In this document: piece after piece, positions 36,853 through 49,535 of the stretch
How the letters are laid out: each line of letters begins with the position of its first letter
Position numbering within the stretch: the stretch's first letter is position 1
Assembly (NCBI GenBank): GCA_028532985.1
Contig: JANCIK010000009.1
Coordinates: 1,488,001-1,552,000, forward strand
Origin: Stropharia rugosoannulata
Taxonomy: Eukaryota > Basidiomycota > Agaricomycetes > Agaricales > Strophariaceae
DNA: 64,000 nt
Reading direction: 5' to 3'
Program-made: the position numbers and the translations under genes
Notes under the pieces: model-generated
The model's input: the letters and a program-made list of their open reading frames with translations, nothing else
What the model was told of the DNA's origin: nothing
Databases searched by the model: none

Positions 36853-39004
36853 TTATAGAGATCCGCCCACGGATTCCATTGTCTGAAATGTCAATCAGTA
36901 CAACGTTGTCCCCGAGCACGGAGTAAGAATCGTAAACGAGGACTTACAAACGGTGATGCAGCTGGGCCGTCGAGAATAGCCAACTCCTCCCTCGTGAAAG
37001 GCATGCGCGGAATAATGAGTGTCCTCACCGGGAGCAAAAGCATGATGACAACAGGGAAGCCAATGGCAGCTGTGTGATGCAGTAAGATACAGTGTCTGCG
37101 AGACGCAAAATCCTGTGCTCACCGACAGTCTGGGTGATTGCAAATGTTATCCCGAATGCGATGAGTTGCACCGTTAAGAACATCACAATGCGCGACTTGC
37201 GCACTCTGTGCAGGGGTTCTTGCTTGCTGGTGAGATTTTTGTCTTGAATTAGATATAGCATTTTCTTTGTGATCCCATTGGCCTGCAGAGCATCAGCACC
37301 CATGTACCAACTTGATGAGAAAATTGCATTAGCCAAATCAAAGTCATAGAAATACACAGACGTACAACAATCCAGCCAACACCCCCCGAGGAATCAACGA
37401 CAAAACATGCAGAAATGGTCCAGTGAGAAGCACCAAACAGAGACTTCCTTGGGCCAGGTTGGAGACCCGTTGCTCCACCACGCCAACGGCAACTTCATGG
37501 GAAGCCAATGCGGGATCAAGATCATGGACGGTGGTTACGGTATTCGAGACCTGACTCTTGGTGCGCGTGCGCGAATCAATTCCACGCTCTTCTTCGTCAC
37601 CTTTAGGCTTTACAGGCCGTCCCATCACTAGCAGGGATGTTGTATGTATAGGTGCCTGGGGGATAAGTCCATTAGGCGCTGGCAGGCCTAAGAGACCGGC
37701 AATGAATGTCGTCACGCCAAGTAGGAAGAAGTCGTAGTGAAATCCAGGTGGTTTTTTTAGGGGGAAATCAGAGCTTTGTGCCATGAGCGACTATGGGTGT
37801 ATGTTAATAAGCTATTTTCGAGGACAACAAAACGATTGCTCACGGAAACATTGTGGTCGAAGAAAAAGAGTATCCATAACACGAGCCCAAAGGGGAACGC
37901 GATGCCGACCCATTTCCCCTCGAGTTCCCAGAATTTAACGAGCCAATTCCTTCCACCCGCCGCTTGGAAAGCACCTCCCACGGGAAGAGTAAGTAGGTTC
38001 GAAACATGGAGTCGTCCCCAGTACGCCATGGCGGATGCAGCGATTAGGGATATTGGCATACCATAATCTGCAAAAAAGCGCCGGACATGCCTATGGAAAT
38101 ACGGTGTTTGGGATAGAGATTGGAACAGGAAGGCAGTCACAAGCATTAGGAGAGCAAGGATGATGGAGACTAAAACGCCTTCTTGGTTCCCTGGGGACGA
38201 GAATTGTCGTGTTATTACTTGGATGCCGTACTGGAGATAGACCCAGGACACGTAGAATCCAAAGGTGTCGCAGGAGAACAGGGTAACATACTTGAGGAAA
38301 TTGCAAGCTGCGCGACGATTTAATTGACATGCATGGGAAATAGATTAGAAGGAACGAACCATTAAGTGCCGCAGTTATCCAGTGAAGTATAGCTCCCCAT
38401 AGGTAAACCCATCCCATAAAGTGAAGATACACTGGCGGATTTGATTCCTGCGTGATAATATCGAAGATAGTTTTGTTGAAGACTGTGATAGGGCCTGTAC
38501 GTTTGTTAAATGAGCATATGCGTATGCGATTTTGGAGACTGGGTACACGCCTGTAACTCCTGCGATAGTGAGAGGTTGTGCACCGAGGATAGAAAATATG
38601 AAGGCTGCCATGAATGAGGACATAAGAACTTCAGCTACGCCATACTGTTCTGTGGTTTCTATCAAATCTAGAGAGAAAGCGATCCCAGGCAATACACTTT
38701 AATATACATTAACAAAAAAAAAAGATGCCGCAAGAGGAATTGAGACGTACTTTGCGAAAAAGATAAGTGCGGTAGCTGGAACCACACGGTAGTTCCATGC
38801 ATCTTTCCAGTCGCTGAAGTACCAAGGAGCGCGGGACCGGATGTCTAGAATAATGCCTCTACCAAATCGTCTGAACCAACGCAAACGTTTTGGAGCAGTT
38901 CTCAGGGCTGATGCGAAGCGTCCCTCTTTTTTGTTCTGGAGCAGAAAATCATGTGGGGCGTTACTGTTCGTGATGGCGGTCGGATGGATAGGGTCTATGG
39001 ACAT
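36853..39004 (-). CDS. BOR1: BOR1-type anion (borate/bicarbonate) transporter, SLC4 family
   Basis: A multi-pass plasma-membrane transporter; yeast and plant BOR1 homologues export borate. Exons read downwards: 39004-38751, 38696-38551, 38494-38360, 38307-37844, 37790-37366, 37310-37123, 37069-36948 and 36882-36853, giving 587 residues. Diagnostic segments are LPGIAFSLDLIETTEQYG, GAQPLTIAGVTGPITVFN, FFDHNVSSLMAQ, PAPNGLIPQAPIHTTSL, VVEQRVSNLAQG and GLFWYMGADAL. The TGPITVFNK junction requires an intron with a GC donor (38550 down to 38495). A cytosolic loop of about 50 charged residues follows HTTSLLVMG. The short last exon encodes TMESVGGSL. It is divergent to ABHD12, with 272 bases between starts. 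Confidence 0.95.
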
Positions 39005-39276
39005 TCTATCTCAAAATTGCGTCTCTAATTTCTATTGATTGCAACCGTCGAGCACTGGAGAAGAGAAGAGGTGAGTATATGTGGGGTGGTTTCAGACCAT
39101 GCCCGTTATGTGCTACGTGGACAGCAGACACACAACAGACTTCGTGAAGGGGGGTAGCTGATAGAATGTGGATACTCGGCAAGCACACATGCTTGCCGAG
39201 CGGGGTGTGTATTTACTCTCTTCCGAAGTTGTTGTCCTTCAAGTCCAGCGGGCTCTAATTCACCTCTCTGTTCCCC
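39005..39276. promoter_or_regulatory. Divergent BOR1/ABHD12-like promoter region
   Basis: 272 bases separate the two start codons. I saw no strong consensus element. The region is assigned as a shared promoter from gene orientation only. Confidence 0.4.
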
Positions 39277-40719
39277 ATGCCGTTCTTCTTCTTTCCCGGC
39301 CAGAAGTATCTTGTAATTTTCGGTGGACTATATGTATCTCTCATCGCACTCCTATCTATCCCATATTTCCAGTCTCAGTGCGTGCTTAGTAGTAGTTCCG
39401 CAATGCTATAGCCGTTTCGAACTCTAAACGACACATTTTTCTATAGTGCACTCTACCTCAACGCAATTAAGATTCCTTTCTTTGCAGACTACTCTGCTCC
39501 AGAGCTCTATGGCTTAGCTCGTGGGTACTAAGTCATTAATTTAGCGCACCACCTCTTATCAAGCTCTACCTCTAGCCAACAGGACGCTCAACTTGAATAT
39601 ACGGACTTCAGACAATGAGGCTATAGGTGCTTGGTTAGTGCTGTCCGACCGGTACTACCAGGGCCTACCAGCTATACCTACCAATGTCTCCGAACACGTT
39701 GTTCCTGCTCTCAAGGATCATCCTGTTATTCTATTCTTGCATGGGAATGCTGGTACTCGTGCTTTCAGTGCGCGCATTCAGCACTATCAGGCGTTCTCTA
39801 CTCGACTCGGCGCAAATGTCCTGGCCATTGACTACCGCGGCTTTGCGGACAGCACAGGCAAGCCTTCAGAGGTTGGTCTTACCACTGACGCAAGAGCAGC
39901 GTTTGCCTGGCTCGTCGAGCATGGAAAGAAGCCGGAAGACATCCTAATTGTAGGACATAGTCTAGGTACAGGTGTTTCAGGACAGCTTGGAGCTATGTTG
40001 GCTGCGGAAGGTACCAAATGCAAAGGTATAGTTCTTTTATCGGTGAGTCAGTCAAACCAGATATTTGGCGTGTATTCTTATGCATCGGAAGCCCTTCTCA
40101 AGTATACACGCTGTGTTGGAGACCTACAATGTCTTTGGATTTATCCCATTGATGAAACCTATATCTCTCATCCCTGGTGCCGCTCGTGAGTAGTAGTCTC
40201 TTGTCAAGTCGACGACGGCTTACACATCCATTGCAAGAGATCATAAAGCGTGCTGTGGTGCATCGTTTTGATACCCTGCAAGCTGTGCCCGTGTGTTTTT
40301 AGTACCCTCGTTTCTACGCCCTCGTTTTAACTCTCCACTTACTCCAACAGAATATCACTGCTTCTGTTCTGATTGCTCACGCGCAAAATGATTTCGACAT
40401 TCCCGACTCGCATTCCGACGTCCTTTTCGAAGCATTTTTAGAAGAGCATCTCCCCCCTTTGACACTGCCAGATGCCCTATACGTGCCATCCGCGGAGGAA
40501 TGGGGAGTTATTACCGCGCAGCATGCCATGCGAACCAGAAAGCGCGCGTCGTTGGTGACCAGCTGGGACATCCGCAATTTCGGACGCGTTTCAGAATTTG
40601 TAGAAGACAGCGGGAGGAAGGTGACTCTTGTGAAGACCCGTGCTGGCGGACACGACTACCTGGGGGTGCAAGAGGGTCTGGTGGACATTATTGGGAAGAC
40701 GTTTGGCTTGATTGTGTAG
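39277..40719 (+). CDS. ABHD12/ABHD13-like alpha/beta hydrolase, membrane-anchored
   Basis: A serine hydrolase of the ABHD12-like group, which cleaves lysophospholipids or monoacylglycerols. Exons 39277-39377, 39447-39520, 39576-40042, 40092-40185, 40238-40290 and 40351-40719 give 385 residues. An N-terminal helix (YLVIFGGLYVSLIALLSI) should anchor it. The oxyanion region is FLHGNAG. The nucleophile elbow is GHSLGTG (Ser187), Asp277 lies in AHAQNDFDIP and His364 in AGGHDYLG, so the catalytic triad is complete. The exon beginning PFSS and the exon beginning NITASVLIAH fit the family after splicing. Substrate cannot be inferred from sequence. Confidence 0.9.
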
Positions 40720-40812
40720 ACATACGCAAGGCCTGGAGTCTGGACTGTGTCGTCACTGATTAAATTTGGACACATGATGATCGTCGCGGCACCACTTGCT
40801 AAAACGGAAATA

Positions 40813-40820
40813 TCACGTGA
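40813..40820. promoter_or_regulatory. Palindromic TCACGTGA E-box upstream of phytochrome
   Basis: TCACGTGA lies about 125 bases before the chosen phytochrome start and about 95 bases after the hydrolase stop. It is a perfect bHLH-type site and a candidate promoter element. Confidence 0.45.
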
Positions 40821-40943
40821 ATGAGGTCATACCAAGGCGATAGTCGGTGTGAGCACGGCCTGATTTCTTTTGCAGTCTTCATTCTCGTAAATAGACACAA
40901 AGAGTCGTGCTCGTCTCAATGTTTGTTATTCGTCTGTACACAC

Positions 40944-43900
40944 ATGCCTAGTCACTCCGATCCCAAGCTATCGACCCAGTCCTCGCTGCCACGCCTGTCG
41001 TCCACGTCCTATGTATATCCTCTCCGCTCTCTTCTCGAGGGCCGCATCCAGCCAGCCGCAGATCCGTCTGCCACGACGTCGCCTGCCCCATCCCGCTCGT
41101 CCGACGATGTCGTCGGTCTCGCCGCCCACCAAAGGCACCTTCAGGCAGAGTTCGACGCTACCATCGCCCCCATGGGCCGTTTTCCCGACATCTCGCAGTC
41201 TCCCCAGAGTCCAGAACCGGGCGCGTCGAGCCAGAAAACAGGTACACATCTGAAGAAAGCGGTAAGTATACCCAATATCGGCAAATCGTCTTTAGATATG
41301 GACACTCCAAAGGATGAATTAAGAAGCGTTCGGCGAAAGTCTACGCGCAAAAAATCTATCCGACTTGAGCATTTTCCAGCTAGTCATAATCCTTATTTTC
41401 CGCCTACATTTTCTTCTGCTTCTCCCATTGAGACGTCTTCTGCGGTTTCCGATCTGTCCTCGCTTGAGTCTGTCGAAGCATCTATGTCGGCGGACCATGT
41501 TCTGGGCAGTCAGATACATGACATATTTCAGCGAGGGCCATATACATTCTATGCGTCGCCCTTGATAGGCACGTCCTCCGCCCATGCCCCAGCCAGTAAC
41601 CCACCCGTCTATCCTCAATTACCAGATGCTCGCCCAAGTACTATATCCATAGGCCAGGCTGGGCAGGACCTTGCATCTCAATATGCCGATCCTGATAATC
41701 TGTTCATGACAAATATGCCCACCCCTTCGTCTTTCCACAGCGATATTGAAGCACTCGCCACACCTCTTGCCATATACCCCGCCCAGTGTGAGTCAATGCA
41801 CAATCAGGGAGTCCATATGGATGAGCACGGCCCTCGGCTGCCTTTCAACCCGTCAGAATATGGCATCGTTCATCTGCCACCTGTACCCGCCTCGAGGAGT
41901 GGAAGCGAACACGGCTCATCTTCTGCGTCTTCTAGGCCCCGAAGCAAAGGCTCAAATGATGTCTTAAAAAATGCACGCACAAGCGCTAATTCGTCGGAAC
42001 CTGGAAGCGCATCCGCTTCGAGGTCTGGGACCCATCCATCTATCTCTGGCACAGGCGCCAGTGCTGGCACAAGTGCTGGGACCCCCTCCAGTGGGTCGCA
42101 GCGAGAACCTTCAGAAAACCTCTCTTCTAGTGACGGTTCTGGAGGAAGTATGAATTCAAACGAACCTTACGTGACTGTACGATATCGCAGCATTGAGGAT
42201 GAAAATGGCAACCATGTTATTTTAGGTCGTACAGGAAGGTTACAGGCATGCGAAGACGAGGTACGTCATAATATCTCTCCATTACCAATTAATGTTGACG
42301 GACACAGCCTATTCGCACCCCGGGAGCCGTGCAAGGCTTTGGCGTCCTTATCGCTGTCGATGAAACAAATGATGCTCTGGTCGTCCGCCAAGTCTCTGAG
42401 GTATCGTCTTTTTATTTCACCATCTGTCCAAAGGGTCTCACTGTATTCGTAATTCAGAACGCAACCGAACTACTGGGGTTACCCCCTCAATTCCTTTTCA
42501 GCCTTGAATGCTTTACCGACACGCTCCCAGATACGCAAGCTGGCATTTTATGGGATAACATCGAGTTTTTGGATGACCCGGAGCCAAATTCGGAGGAAGA
42601 GGAGTACAGTCCCCATGTATTCCTTCTGAGCGGATATGGCGCCCCTGGATCAGCGCTTCCAGACGAGGAGAACTCTGTGGATGGAAAGAGGATATGGACG
42701 TGCTGGTGTGCCGCTCATCGGTCGCAAGTCCAGAAGGGTGGCACTGTTTCCCCAGGACTCATCATCATGGAATTCGAGCTGGAAAAGGATACAATGAACC
42801 CACTATATCCTCCTATACCTCATAAATCCTCCAATATAACGTCTCCATCTGCAAGTCAGGATTGCGCTTCGGTCGTCAGTTCTGGCGATTCCTCTTATGG
42901 TGAAAATCGGCGCAGCTCGCACTCGCCCTATGACACGTCGAGCTCTGGATCGGGACACTCAACGGTAGGTGACACTTCTTTTCCTTCAGACACCGCGACA
43001 CCACCCTCCGGACATCACTTACAGAACGCAACGAGCCCACCGAGCTCTACACCCCCATTTCCTCTGCAAGGCGATACCCATTGGCTTCCCCCGGCTGAAG
43101 ACATCATTGAAAGCACGACCAGTCATTCGCGCCCCCTGCCGGCTCTTGAGCGCCTTCGCAAGATGACGCGCGCCTATGGCCACTTGCCCGACGAGACGGA
43201 CCCGAAAACTCGACGAGGGCGCGGCCGCGCTGCGCGAGGAAGCTCGACTGTCGGTATGATGGACATCTTCGCGGTCATGACGCAGATCAATGAGCAGCTC
43301 GGCGCTGCGCCCGATCTGAGCTCGTACCTGAAGGTCGTGGTGGGCGTTATCAAGGATCTGACGCAGTTCCATCGCGTTATGGTGTACCAGTTCGACGAGC
43401 TGTGGAACGGCGAAGTTGTGGCCGAGTTGGTGGACTGGAGCCAGTCGAAAGACTTATTCAGAGGTCTGCATTTTCCTGCTGGAGATATTCCGGCCCAGGT
43501 CCGCTGTTTTTCCTGTTTATGCTTCTATATGATATTTACCTGCAAATATAAGGCACGACGGCTGTATGAAATCAGTAAGTGATATAATCCTGTTTCAGTA
43601 GTATGCTTACCTTGCCCTCCAACCAGACAAAGTTCGCCTGCTTTATGATGCGGCTCAACCAACGGCACGAATCGTGGTCCGGAGTAAGGAGGACTTGGAA
43701 ACGCCTTTGGTACCGCCACTTTCGCCGTATCATTGCGGAATATTTATTAATGCTCTCACTCGACAGAATATGACGCACTGTTATCTCAGAGCCATGAGTC
43801 CTATCCACATACAATGTAGGTATTGCATATAGTATTCACTAATGGACCTAGACTCAAGGGACGCTTTATTTCAGACTTAGGGAACATGGGAGTACGAGCT

Positions 43901-46900
43901 TCTATGTCAATTGTAAGCAACTTTTTACTTTCGTGCCCACAACCGCAATGCTAAATCCGCGCAGTCTGTCATGGGTTTCGGTCGGTTGTGGGGACTTGTA
44001 ACCTGCCATACATACGGGACCCATGGAATGAGAGTTTCTTTCCCTGTTCGCCAGATGTTGCGTTTACTTAGTCAAACAATATCAAAGAACATTGAGAGAT
44101 TGAGCTATGCAAAGCGCTTGCATACCCGTAAACTTGTCTGTCGGACCCACACGCTCCATTGTCTTAGCTGGCTCACTCTTTCTTGCTAACTAGATCAACA
44201 CTATGGTCCCGACTCACCGCCCGGTATGCTTGCTCCCCGAACCTCTCCTAATGACCTAAATCAACTAACAATTTGTGGTTATACATGTGCAGACAGGGTA
44301 CATAGTGAGCAATGCAGATGATTTGCTTGGTCTGTTCGACGCAGATTTTGGTATCTTGGTCATTGGCGAAGGTGCTAAAATATTGGGTCCCAATCAGCAT
44401 GGACAGGAGATCCTCATCATGGCCGAGTATCTCCGCTTGAAACAGTTTAAGTAAGTACCACCATCCTTGCTCGGGAATATTTTCATTTATGTATGTGGTG
44501 GTGAATAGCACTATTCAAGCCTCGCAAGCCGTGGTGCACGATTTCCCGGACTTGGAGCTTACCGCAGGTTAGGGTCTATTTTCCCCTTGTATTATACTAT
44601 ATTGAGCCTCCCCGGTCAGGATTGGAAATTATTGCAGGCCTCCTTTATGTACCACTGTCGAGCGAGGGCCAGGACTTCATCGCCTTCCTGCGCAAGGGGC
44701 AACCTCGGCAAGTGCGCTGGGCCGGGATGCCTACGCATAAGGACGCGCAAGCGAACAAATTGGAGCCGCGCACCTCGTTCAAGACGTGGTGCGAGACTGT
44801 CGCTGGCCGCAGTCGTGCGTGGACTGACGAACAGCTGGAGACGTCCGGCGTGCTGGCTCTGGTTTATGGAAAGGTTCGGATCTGTTTTCTTTTTCCGAAG
44901 TCTGCATGAGCTGATGGCTTTCTTCTTTGAAAGTTTATCGAGGTGTGGAGACAGAAGGAGAACGCGTTGCAGACTACCAAATTAACGAACTTGCTCCTGT
45001 CTAACGCAAGCCATGAAGGTAAGGTAAATCCTCATTTTCAGTGCGACTTTGGCTTATATGTCATATAGTTCGGACGCCACTAAATCATATCATAAAGTAT
45101 GTTCGAGCTACAAATATGTGCATCGACTTTGACCTCATTGTTTGCCGGACAGTTATCTGGAAATGGCCATGAATGGACCATTAGACCACGAGACGAGGGA
45201 TAACTTAAAAAGGTCTCATGCTGCATCCAAAGTGGGTTTGAAGTTGTTGATGATGCACCTTGAAAGTATCTGATTTGGAACTAGAGCCTTTTATTCACCA
45301 TTAATGACTTATTGGTGAGTGATACTAGTATTATATCAGTGTTTCGTATAGTGTTTTAAGACCCGGTAGGATCTCACGAGACTTGAAACCGGGAACGAGA
45401 CGACATTCAGTGAACCTTTCGACCTCCATTTCACGATTGAGGAGGCGACACATCTGTACCGAAGAGAAGCGGCGCGGCGCGATATTGAATTTGAAATTGA
45501 TCTTGTGAATAGCCCCCAGAAAGTAGTAGGGGACGCCAAAAAGATTCGGACGGTAGTGCAGAATCTGACTGCGAATGCTTGTGCGTGGATTTGCTTATTG
45601 TTCAATCTGACCGCTCGATATTAAGGTGTTCTTCAACGCAGTGAAGTACACGATTGCTGGTTCTATAACTGTATCTTGTAAAACATATGGAGAGCCGGAA
45701 GGTTTACGCTCAATAAATCAGACGGCGGTGGAGATTTTGGTCGCGGATACGGGATGTGGTATTCCAACGGAAAAATTAGCGAGTATATTCCGAGAATTCG
45801 AACAAGTCGAATCTACAGAAACCAAATCAAATTTGGAACCGGGTGTCGGTGAGTTTTACAGTACTTCTACCCCGTTTTGCTATCGTTTATAAATTAAAGG
45901 TCTGGGATTGGCGGTCGTTGCCCGTATCGTCGAACAGCTGGGTGGCCAGTTACGGGTTGACTCTACGGAAGGCGAAGGCAGCCGTTTCTCATTCCTGATA
46001 CCATTGGCGTTGTCTACAGACGACAGTGGGTCTATAACTACATCTCACTCCTCCGGCTCATCAAGAGCCGCGCTTGAGCTTTTCGGAGGTCCGCAATCTC
46101 CTAGCACGCATTCACACATGTCTGGAGAAGACAGTATCAACAGTCTGATCCAGGCCATGTCGACAAATCAGATACATTTTCCTAGTAGCAGTAATACTGA
46201 TGACGGCGGAGGAATACACAGATCGTCACCTATGCGGCACGGGTCCCAGGAAACGCATCTGCAACTCCAGGTGCCAGTAGTAGTGCACTCCGCGGAGCCG
46301 CCCGTTTCACCTGCAAGAAAACCATCGACATCGAAGGCGGCGCGTAGGCCTAACTATATGTCCCGCAAATCGTTCCAGGATGCTTCACAGGCGAAGCTCC
46401 GAGTGTTGATTGTGGAGGTGAGTATCTTCATGGCGTGTATGAGATTCCTACGCCGACCCCTGTTCACGACCACAGGACAACGACATCAACCGTACTATCC
46501 TCGTCAAGCGGCTCACGATGGATGGCCACTCCGTCGTGAACACTACTAACGGGCAAGAAGGCCTTGATCGCGTCGTCGCCGACCGCTCCTTCGACGTTGT
46601 CCTTATGGATATACAGTCCGTACTTCCTGTTTATTTTATTGGGGATTGGAGTACTGACGCAGCGCAGAATGCCCATCCTCAACGGCTTCGAGGCGACTCG
46701 GAAGATCCGCGAGTACGAGAAAGCGCCGGGCACCGAACCGCTGCAGCGCCCCTCGCACGTGCTCAACGGGCGCCTACCGGTATTTGCGGTGTCGGCGTCG
46801 CTCCTGGAGCAGCAACGCGACGAGCTTGCGGAGCACGGCATGGACGGGTGGATCCTCAAGCCGATCGACTTCAAGCGGCTCAACTATATCTTGCGCGGTG

Positions 46901-47019
46901 TTGTCGACTGTAACCAGAGGCGGTCGGACGTGTACCGACCCGGGTGCAACTGGGAGCGCGGCGGCTGGCTGCGGGACATCGCGGTCAACTCGGCGCGTGT
47001 GCAAGACGCTGAATGCTAG
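40944..47019 (+). CDS. Fungal phytochrome, hybrid histidine kinase (PAS-GAF-PHY-HK-REC)
   Basis: A red/far-red light receptor and hybrid sensor kinase of the fungal Fph type. Twenty exons: 40944-42260, 42308-42400, 42458-43498, 43553-43574, 43627-43815, 43875-43912, 43965-44135, 44194-44223, 44293-44450, 44509-44567, 44620-44873, 44934-45018, 45069-45096, 45153-45231, 45285-45314, 45370-45580, 45642-45848, 45900-46417, 46476-46615 and 46668-47019; 1673 residues. About 430 disordered residues precede the bilin-binding motif [14 protein letters not shown] (Cys436). Next come the PAS domain, a Ser-rich linker, GAF ([36 protein letters not shown]), PHY ([11 protein letters not shown] tongue), kinase H-box ASHEVRTPLN (His1151), N-box NLTANALKYT, G-boxes DTGCGIP and GVGLGL, a Ser-rich linker and a receiver ([10 protein letters not shown], Asp1555; LKPI). 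The start at 40944 is preferred over an in-frame ATG at 40821. Confidence 0.96.
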
Positions 47020-47609
47020 TTATGATGTTTGATACTTTTTTCGATGCTTTAGCTTTAGCTTTCTATTCTCTGTCCATATCTCTGTTCTGTTTATGTCTCA
47101 TTTCCCCCCTATGGGCATCGTCATTTTAATTGCATGTATACATACCAGGTACCAAGCGGCTATATTCGGATTGTATACACGGAAATCTCACTTAGGTCGT
47201 CCAATTTTGTATCTGTACTACTAACAAACCTTTTTGTATTTTCGACAAAAGCCTCATGAATCCCATGAACCCGATGCGCGGGCGTTTTGATGATTTGAAC
47301 TTGGATGGTTTGAAAAAAGTTGCATGGAATTGATGTGATACGATATGTATATACAGATGCACCGTCCAAAATGTCCTCTAGAATTACGTGGTCGGGGATT
47401 GAGTGATTATACGTGGTATGAGGGGATCTGGCCCGATAAATAAAGTATTGGAAAGCGGATGCTCGTGCATCGCCAGAGGCGTGACTATGACTATTGTCTT
47501 GCAATAAAATTATAAGGGGTGTGTGGTAGCAGCATTTGATGGCAGGGTGAGGTAGACTGGTGGGCATGCACGCGTGCAGGTTATGCATTTTTGTAAAGGT
47601 TGTACAGTC
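47020..47609. other. Convergent intergenic region
   Basis: 590 bases between the stop codons of the phytochrome (+) and the glycosyltransferase (-). It should hold both 3' UTRs. I see no further gene. Confidence 0.6.
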
Positions 47610-49283
47610 TTAGTCGTCGACTTCTTCGTTGAGCGAGAGACGTTCTAACACCAGTGCGGCGACGGCGTCGGCGTTGATGGGGATCTCGTTTCCCTGGAAT
47701 CCGTCCACGTATCGTGGTAGAGGCAGATTCGGGCTGGTGAATGATCTGCAACGCGATAATTAGAACAGTGGAGAAAAGAAGAAATAAAGAATATTGCACG
47801 GACTCCGAGTCCCAGAAGCCATAATGCACCATTCCGAGCGCACGGGTAGTATACTCGTAGTCATGCGCGAAGCCTTTCGGGTAGAAGAACTCTATGACTG
47901 TAGAGCGCAGCGTGGGTTTCATCCACAGTAAAGAGGTGAGACCGTTCCCATGTACGCCCATCAAGATCTACGCGCACAGCGCGGTTAATTATACAACGGT
48001 TAGAAGGCGTGCAACCGAGGAAGAGAAAAGTGACGCACTGTAGTACGCGCAGCTAGCCGAATTTGTTCCACGCGTGACATCTTCTCGGCCGCTACAATGT
48101 TCACTTCGTAGCCGTGCTCGTCGCGCAGTTTTTTGAGCGCCTTGACAAGACGCTCGTGGTGCTCGGGCAGTAGCATGCGTCTCCCCCACTCCTGGCGTGA
48201 TATGTAGGTAATGACGGGCTTGCCCGTCGTGCCGCCGCCAACTTCCTTGCCGATGCCTGCGAATCCGACGACGTTGTCCCGAATAGGCTGCCACCAATCC
48301 ATGTTGCCCGGGAGCGCATTTGCGGAGCCCGCTGTGCGTTGATAGCGCGCATAGTTGTATGAAAGCATGGCGGAAGAGCGGTCGGCGACGACCACGCGCT
48401 CGAAGACGAAAGGGCGGGCCATCGCGGCGCGGTCGTCCCAGTCGTGCTTGAACTCCATCACGACGGAGGGGAACGAGCTGCGGACTACGAACTCGTTCAT
48501 AGATGCATAGTCACGCCAGCGCGAGTTGTCGAGGTGGTTGAAGAGAATACGGCGTGCAGGAGGGAGGGTGGTGTTGCCGTCGGCAGAAATTTTGAGGTCC
48601 AGGGAGGCGTATGTCCGCCAAAAGCCGAACCACAGCTCTGCAGACCAGTGGTAGTAGTGGGTGATGCTGGAAAGGTCAATAAGACACTGCCGATCAGACG
48701 TGATGAACGCTACTCACTACTGCTGGGGATCGTTGACAAGGAGCTAGCAAGAAAATGAATAGAGAAATGAATTGAGTGGTAAGCGGAACGCACCGAGACG
48801 CCGTCGATGATATGAGCTCCTGTCCCGAAAAGTGCGGCCGCCTCTTTTGTGCTGATGACCTGTATCTCGTTGGAAGTGGGAAGCCGGCGGTCGTGATCCT
48901 CGTTCGTTATTTCGAGGCCCTTTGAATATATAAACCGCACGTCTGGTACGTTATTGGGATCGTTTGAGACTATGTAGACGGTTCCATTGAGGATGTAGAG
49001 CTTGTCGAATATTGTCCAGCCTGCCAAGGGTCAGAGGCAGCGAAGCAAGGCTGAAGCGAAGCCTACCTGGAACATGCGACAAGATGGCTGTCTCTGGCGG
49101 CGACGATGACGGCCAAGTCAGTCTTGTCTGCGCCACGGCCTTGGATGCGACAGTGCCGCTGGGAGCGGGGGATACGAAAGATTCTGCTATTGAGGGAGCA
49201 TCCCTGCGGGAGAGGAAGGCGCAAAGGAGGAAGAGAATGGCGACGACGAGGACCTCGCGTCGCGTAGGAGGGGCTAGGGACAT
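47610..49283 (-). CDS. GT61-family glycosyltransferase (DUF563)
   Basis: A type II Golgi/ER glycosyltransferase of the GT61 family, whose members include xylosyl-, arabinosyl- and O-GlcNAc transferases. Exons read downwards: 49283-49067, 49020-48794, 48743-48718, 48666-48039, 47967-47804 and 47745-47610, giving 465 residues. An N-terminal signal anchor (EVLVVAILFLLCAFL) is followed by a lumenal domain with THYYHWSAELWFGFW, ISRQEWGRRML and GVHGNGLTSLLWM, then VIEFFYPKGF. These are the typical conserved blocks, including the C-terminal H-G-x-G-L-T. An in-frame ATG eight codons upstream (49307) could be the start. Donor and acceptor sugars cannot be told from sequence. Confidence 0.87.
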
Positions 49284-49535
49284 GGAGGACGGAGACAAGA
49301 GCACCAAAGTTGTCTCGACTCCGTTTTCGGTAACGCCCCATCAGATCTCGATCACTTCAAGATCACTCCTATTTATAGTAACTGCCTACCGCTACTTATC
49401 AAATAAATAAAAATACAGAATCTCGTGGGCAACTGAACCTGCGCACATTGGGGAGCTCTGGTACGCCGAAGCAGCAGGAATGGACCGTGTCTATGGTAAA
49501 GCTCCCCTTGTACCGCTTGAAATGGCTTCCAAAAT

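Noticed and set aside
40821..40943. Upstream ATG for the phytochrome at 40821
   Set aside because: The added 41 residues are Cys/hydrophobic-rich and unlike the following disordered N-terminus; the ATG at 40944 is a more natural start.
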